A stretch of 8,539 nt of DNA from NCBI GenBank assembly GCA_944332505.1, contig CALVKC010000045.1:1-8539 (forward strand), written 5' to 3'. This stretch comes from an uncultured Bacilli bacterium (GTDB taxonomy: Bacteria > Bacillota_I > Bacilli_A > RF39 > UBA660). The translations under genes and the position numbers were made by a program. This document shows, one piece after another, positions 5,321-8,539 of this stretch (positions are counted from its first letter, which is position 1; each line of letters opens with the position of its first letter). The notes below the pieces were generated by a model. That model did no database searches. It was not told where the DNA came from and saw only the letters and a list, made by a program, of their open reading frames with translations.

Positions 5321-6028
5321 ATGACTACTAAAACATATTTAGAAAATACGATTATTGAAAAAAAAGTTGAATTAACAAGTGATGAATCTTTAGAAGAAAT
5401 TACTACAGGAGTTACTATTAAAAGTCTACAAGGATTAAGAATAAAAAGAGCAAAAGATATTTTACATTATGAAAGTATTAATGGTAATGATATAATTGCT
5501 GTTTTTGAAAAAAATGGTGATATAACAACTTATTTAATTAGTAATAATAATGGGGTTTTAAGAATTGAAACTGGTCATGCTAAAAAAGGATTAAAACCAT
5601 ATACTATTTTAAATGAAAGATTAATTGAAGTAGTAAAAAACGATTCAATATGTTTATATGATTTAGAAAAGAAATGTTTTGTTGCTAGAATAAATCCTGG
5701 ACAAGATACATATCGTATTACTTATAAAGTACAAATCGATGATAAAACTTCTATTTCTATTGTCGCAGTTACTGATAAATCATTTAGTTTAATTAGCCCT
5801 ACTCTTCAAATTCCTGATTTAAAAATGGATTTTTCAGTCGAAGATAATTGTAATATTATAGAACTAATTAAAAGTGATGAAATTGATACATTAATTGATT
5901 CTTACCTACCAGAAATTAAAGAAAAAATAGTAGAAAAAGAAGAAAAAGAGGTAAAAAAACAAAGAAAAATAGCTATAAAAAAAGAATATAATGAATTTGA
6001 AGCAATGCTTCATACAAGGAAAAAATAA
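5321..6028 (+). CDS. unrecognised soluble protein with charged C-terminal helix
   Basis: 235 residues; I do not recognise the family. There is no signal peptide or membrane span. Residues about 30-165 alternate short beta-like strands with polar turns, for example DIIAVFEKNGDITTYLISNN (57-76) and ICLYDLEKKCFVARI (110-124), suggesting a beta-propeller-like or beta-sandwich domain. From about 177 the chain becomes helical and then very rich in Lys and Glu (196-224), ending HTRKK. Start ATG 5321 has AGGAG 5 bases upstream; an in-frame ATG at 5261 lies inside the promoter and is rejected. This is the only plus-strand gene, a single-gene unit with its own promoter and terminator, divergent from the shape/sporulation operon. 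Role unknown; the basic tail could contact nucleic acid or another protein. Confidence 0.85.
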   Translation: MTTKTYLENTIIEKKVELTSDESLEEITTGVTIKSLQGLRIKRAKDILHYESINGNDIIAVFEKNGDITTYLISNNNGVLRIETGHAKKGLKPYTILNERLIEVVKNDSICLYDLEKKCFVARINPGQDTYRITYKVQIDDKTSISIVAVTDKSFSLISPTLQIPDLKMDFSVEDNCNIIELIKSDEIDTLIDSYLPEIKEKIVEKEEKEVKKQRKIAIKKEYNEFEAMLHTRKK

Positions 6029-6032
6029 AATT

Positions 6033-6066
6033 GGACAAAATAAAAAAAGACATTTTGTCCTTTTTA
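6033..6066. terminator. bidirectional intrinsic terminator between convergent genes
   Basis: The 9-base perfect arms GGACAAAAT (6033-6041) and ATTTTGTCC (6052-6060) enclose a 10-base loop. The plus strand continues with five T (6061-6065) and ends the orphan gene transcript. The minus strand continues with AATTTTATTTTTT and can end the recD2 operon. The stop of the 53-residue gene is only 3 bases from the stem. Confidence 0.88.
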
Positions 6067-6225
6067 ATTCATTTTTTTAGCAACCACATCTTCAGCACTA
6101 TTCATTGCTTTTAATACTTTTTTTCCAGTAGATCTTCTAGCACTTTGATTTTGCATCATATAAACAGATCCTCCGATTAAACCTAATGCTGTAATGGCTC
6201 CAGCAACTTTCAAAAAGTTTTTCAT
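6064..6225 (-). CDS. small single-span membrane protein, 53 residues
   Basis: The frame runs from ATG 6225, with a good GAGGTGG ribosome-binding site 4 bases upstream, to TAA 6066-6064. A hydrophobic N-terminal segment rich in Gly and Ala (about residues 4-23) is followed by a polar, basic tail (NQSARRSTGKKVLKAMNSAEDVVAKK), a layout seen in small YtxH-like and DUF3918-like proteins. I cannot name the family. The gene begins 18 bases after recD2 and ends at the terminator, so it belongs to the mtaB-recD2 transcript. It may be a small membrane or stress protein; the hydrophobic part is too short and lacks a Cys or AxA site for a convincing secretion signal. Confidence 0.8.
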   Translation of the reverse strand: MKNFLKVAGAITALGLIGGSVYMMQNQSARRSTGKKVLKAMNSAEDVVAKKMN

Positions 6226-6243
6226 TTATCCACCTCATTATTA

Positions 6244-8442
6244 TTATGAGACTTTTTTTAAATTGTATACTTCCAAAATCTTATCTTTTAAAGTAGTTTT
6301 ACGATTTTGAGAATAATTATTATTAACTGCTCGAACAAAAGCACTAGCATCCCCAATAATTGTTAATGTTTTTTTAGCTCTACTTACCCCTGTATAGATA
6401 AGTTTATTATAAAGCATTTTATAATAATTATTAACCATTGGCATAATGACATGATCAAATTCACTACCTTGACTTTTATGTATAGTTATTGCATAAGCGT
6501 GTTTTATTTGCTTTAGATCTTTTTTAGTATAAACAACTTCATTACCTTCAAAGTTAATAGTAATTTCTTTATCATCAATTTTTTTAATAAACCCAATATC
6601 ACCATTAAAGACATTTTTCTCTAAATCATTTACTAACTGTAATACTTTATCTTTTTCACGATAAATAACATCACCATAAACTATTTCATTTTTATTTATT
6701 TTATTTGGATTATAGATATTTTGCAAAATAACATTTAAATTATCAATACCATTTTCACCCTTATACATGGGAGCAAGTATTTGCATTTTTTCTTCATTTA
6801 TCCCTTTACTTAAACTATATTTAATTATCTGTTCTAGTACATCTTTAACATTTTCTTTTTTAGTTTGAATAAAATTATAATCATCTTTTTTACTTAAAAA
6901 TTCTTCTGATAAATCCCTATTTTTAATTTCTTTTGCTAAATAAGGTATATAAGAATTATCACTCTGACGATATATTTGATTAAGTGGAACAAAATTAAAA
7001 TAATCACTATTTATTAAATCTTCTAAAATTAAACCAGGCCCCACACTAGGAAGTTGGTTGATATCCCCAACTAAAACAAGTTTTATATTAGGACTTATTC
7101 CTTTAAGTAAAGCATCAAATAATTCAATATCTATCATACTAACTTCATCAACAATTATTAATTTATGATTTGTTTTATTAAACTCATTAAAGAAAAAAGT
7201 ATTACCTTCCTTATACCATTTTAAATATCTATGAATTGTATAGGCCGGCAAGGAAGTTGATAAAGCCATTTTTTTACTAGCCCTTCCAGTTGGTGCCAAT
7301 AAAGCAATAGTATTCATTATATCAGCAGGCCCTAAATTCTTTTCTTTAATATATATTTTAGTAATTGCATTAATTATTGTAGTTTTCCCAGTTCCAGGTC
7401 CACCAGAAATAATAGTTATATTATTATTAAGAGCAGTCTTAATTGCTTTTTCTTGATCAACATTATAATCAATTTTTAAATCTTTTTCTAAATCATTTAA
7501 TAACTCATCAATATGATCAAAAGTATCAATTTTATAACTATCTATATTTCTTAAATTTGTAGCAATATCCACTTCTGCTTCATAATATTTTGTTAAATAT
7601 ATTCTTCTATCAACAATAATTATTTCATTTTCTTCTACTAATACATTTAATACTTCATCTAAAACATCTTCACTTAAAACTATATTAAACTCAATATTTA
7701 ATGTTTGATTTATTTCTTCTTTATAACTATATGTATCTCCATTTTGAAAACTTAAAATAAGTAAAGATTGTAATAAACATGCTTTAATCCTAATAATTGA
7801 ATTATCTGAAAAGTTTCTCACATATATACTATCTACTTTATTAAATTCTACAACTTCTTTAATATCATAAAAATTATCCCCTAAAATACCTTCAATATTA
7901 TCTTTAAAATGATTATATATTCTACTGCATTCTTCAGTTGAAAAACCATAATTTTGTAATTTAATAATTGTATCACTACTCTTACTATAATTAATTAATG
8001 AAGCATAAATCTTATTAGCTTTACTTTCATTCATTCCATCTATTTGTAATAAATTATTTTTATCTTCTTTAATCTTTTCTAGGGCTTCTTCTCCAAAAAA
8101 ATCTACAATTTTCTTAGCGGTTCTAATTCCACAACCATTTATAAAAGAACTTGATAAAAATTCAATAATAGAATCTTTGGTTGTTGGCATAGGTCTTTCA
8201 TATCTTAAAACCCTATATTGCATTCCAAATCGATTATTCTTTTCATAATTTCCATATAAAATCAAGTATACATCTAAATATACTTCATTAAAAGTTCCTG
8301 TTACTGTAATAGTTTTATTTACTAAATCACTTAACTTAGTATCATTAGTTTCTTTAATTCTAAATAATGCTACTACATAACCATTATCATCATTTTGATA
8401 TATTATTTTCTTTAATTTTCCTTTAATGTAATTCGTGTTCAT
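6244..8442 (-). CDS. recD2: RecD2 family ATP-dependent 5'-3' DNA helicase
   Basis: 732 residues, the usual size of the long RecD-like helicases found in bacteria without RecBCD. The N-terminal OB-like domain (about 1-80) precedes tandem helix-hairpin-helix segments (about 95-150, with NGCGIRTAKKIV and QIDGMNESKANKI). The SF1B motor follows: Q-motif region YNVDQEKAI (326-334), Walker A GGPGTGKTT (347-355, K353), motif with PTGRASK (384-390), Walker B IIVDEVSM (429-436), GDINQLPSVGPG (459-470), HKSQGSEFD (655-663) and YTGVSRAKK (683-691, arginine finger R688). All motor motifs are intact. RecD2 unwinds 5'-tailed DNA and acts in replication-fork and repair processes. The start ATG 8442 has AGGA 7 bases upstream and overlaps the mtaB end by 20 bases. 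The small membrane-protein gene follows. Confidence 0.97.
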   Translation of the reverse strand: MNTNYIKGKLKKIIYQNDDNGYVVALFRIKETNDTKLSDLVNKTITVTGTFNEVYLDVYLILYGNYEKNNRFGMQYRVLRYERPMPTTKDSIIEFLSSSFINGCGIRTAKKIVDFFGEEALEKIKEDKNNLLQIDGMNESKANKIYASLINYSKSSDTIIKLQNYGFSTEECSRIYNHFKDNIEGILGDNFYDIKEVVEFNKVDSIYVRNFSDNSIIRIKACLLQSLLILSFQNGDTYSYKEEINQTLNIEFNIVLSEDVLDEVLNVLVEENEIIIVDRRIYLTKYYEAEVDIATNLRNIDSYKIDTFDHIDELLNDLEKDLKIDYNVDQEKAIKTALNNNITIISGGPGTGKTTIINAITKIYIKEKNLGPADIMNTIALLAPTGRASKKMALSTSLPAYTIHRYLKWYKEGNTFFFNEFNKTNHKLIIVDEVSMIDIELFDALLKGISPNIKLVLVGDINQLPSVGPGLILEDLINSDYFNFVPLNQIYRQSDNSYIPYLAKEIKNRDLSEEFLSKKDDYNFIQTKKENVKDVLEQIIKYSLSKGINEEKMQILAPMYKGENGIDNLNVILQNIYNPNKINKNEIVYGDVIYREKDKVLQLVNDLEKNVFNGDIGFIKKIDDKEITINFEGNEVVYTKKDLKQIKHAYAITIHKSQGSEFDHVIMPMVNNYYKMLYNKLIYTGVSRAKKTLTIIGDASAFVRAVNNNYSQNRKTTLKDKILEVYNLKKVS

Positions 8443-8539
8443 ATATTTTTCCTATTTCTAATTTTTTTTGAATGGTAACATATAAATAATTACTTGTATG
8501 GCCCATACTAATACCATTATGACATTCTTCAACTAAAAC
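8423..8539 (-). CDS. mtaB: C-terminal end of tRNA t6A37 methylthiotransferase MtaB (partial)
   Basis: The last 38 codons of a gene entering from the right edge, reading VLVEECHNGISMGHTSNYLY and onward, ending in TAA at 8425-8423. The pattern of LVEE, then GHTSNY, then a short strand and KIYEHEL is that of the C-terminal TRAM-like domain of the radical-SAM enzyme MtaB (YqeV), which adds a methylthio group to t6A at position 37 of ANN-decoding tRNAs. The iron-sulfur and radical-SAM parts are outside the window. The end overlaps recD2 by 20 bases, so both are on one transcript. The related enzyme MiaB is a less likely alternative, since GHTSNY is more typical of MtaB. Confidence 0.75.
   Translation of the reverse strand, partial: VLVEECHNGISMGHTSNYLYVTIQKKLEIGKIYEHELH

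Noticed and set aside
6244..8442. RecD subunit of a RecBCD complex, or a conjugative TraA-like helicase
   Set aside because: The N-terminal OB-like and helix-hairpin-helix domains and the total length fit RecD2; no recB, recC or relaxase domain is present.

Overview
The window is very AT-rich, with short intergenic gaps and genes that often overlap by 1 to 20 bases. It looks like a low-GC Bacillota genome, probably from an Erysipelotrichia, RF39 or Mollicute-adjacent Bacilli lineage; that placement is an inference. UGA is probably a stop codon: it ends mreC inside an ATGA overlap and ends mreD inside the ribosome-binding site of the next gene, and tryptophan is encoded by TGG where I checked. 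Ribosomal protein L27 carries the Firmicutes-type N-terminal extension, and its processing protease gene lies next to it. All genes but one are on the minus strand, so transcription mostly runs from high to low coordinates.

Region by region, in minus-strand order. (a) 8539-6064: the 3' end of mtaB (tRNA methylthiotransferase) overlaps recD2 (helicase), followed by a 53-residue single-span membrane protein. (b) 6033-6066: a hairpin that can terminate both converging units. (c) 5261-6028, plus strand: an unrecognised 235-residue protein with its own strong promoter. (d) 5219-2404: a tight operon of a SPOR-like membrane protein, mreC, mreD, spoIVFA and spoIVFB. (e) 2355-1756: an unrecognised two-span membrane protein with flanking helical segments. 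(f) 1766-743: a promoter and structured leader, then rplU, prp and rpmA, ending in an intrinsic terminator whose stem begins inside the rpmA stop region. (g) 737-1: two related perfect palindromes, a consensus promoter, and the first 207 residues of a DUF4143-type ATPase cut by the window edge.

Blocks (d) to (f) match the Bacillus subtilis order spoIIB ... mreB-mreC-mreD-minC-minD-spoIVFA-spoIVFB-rplU-ysxB-rpmA-spo0B-obg, but in compressed form. mreB and minCD are absent from their usual places, a new membrane gene sits between spoIVFB and rplU, and the ATPase replaces spo0B-obg. Cell-shape proteins (MreC, MreD), an intramembrane protease pair (SpoIVFA, SpoIVFB) and a SPOR-like protein are therefore made together. 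The L21-Prp-L27 unit couples ribosomal protein synthesis with the protease that matures L27.

The best candidates for something new are the twin palindromes beside the ATPase promoter, the inserted two-span membrane protein with its own promoter, the possible SpoIIB counterpart, and the orphan plus-strand gene. Nothing here is a clear, complete, previously unknown multi-gene system.
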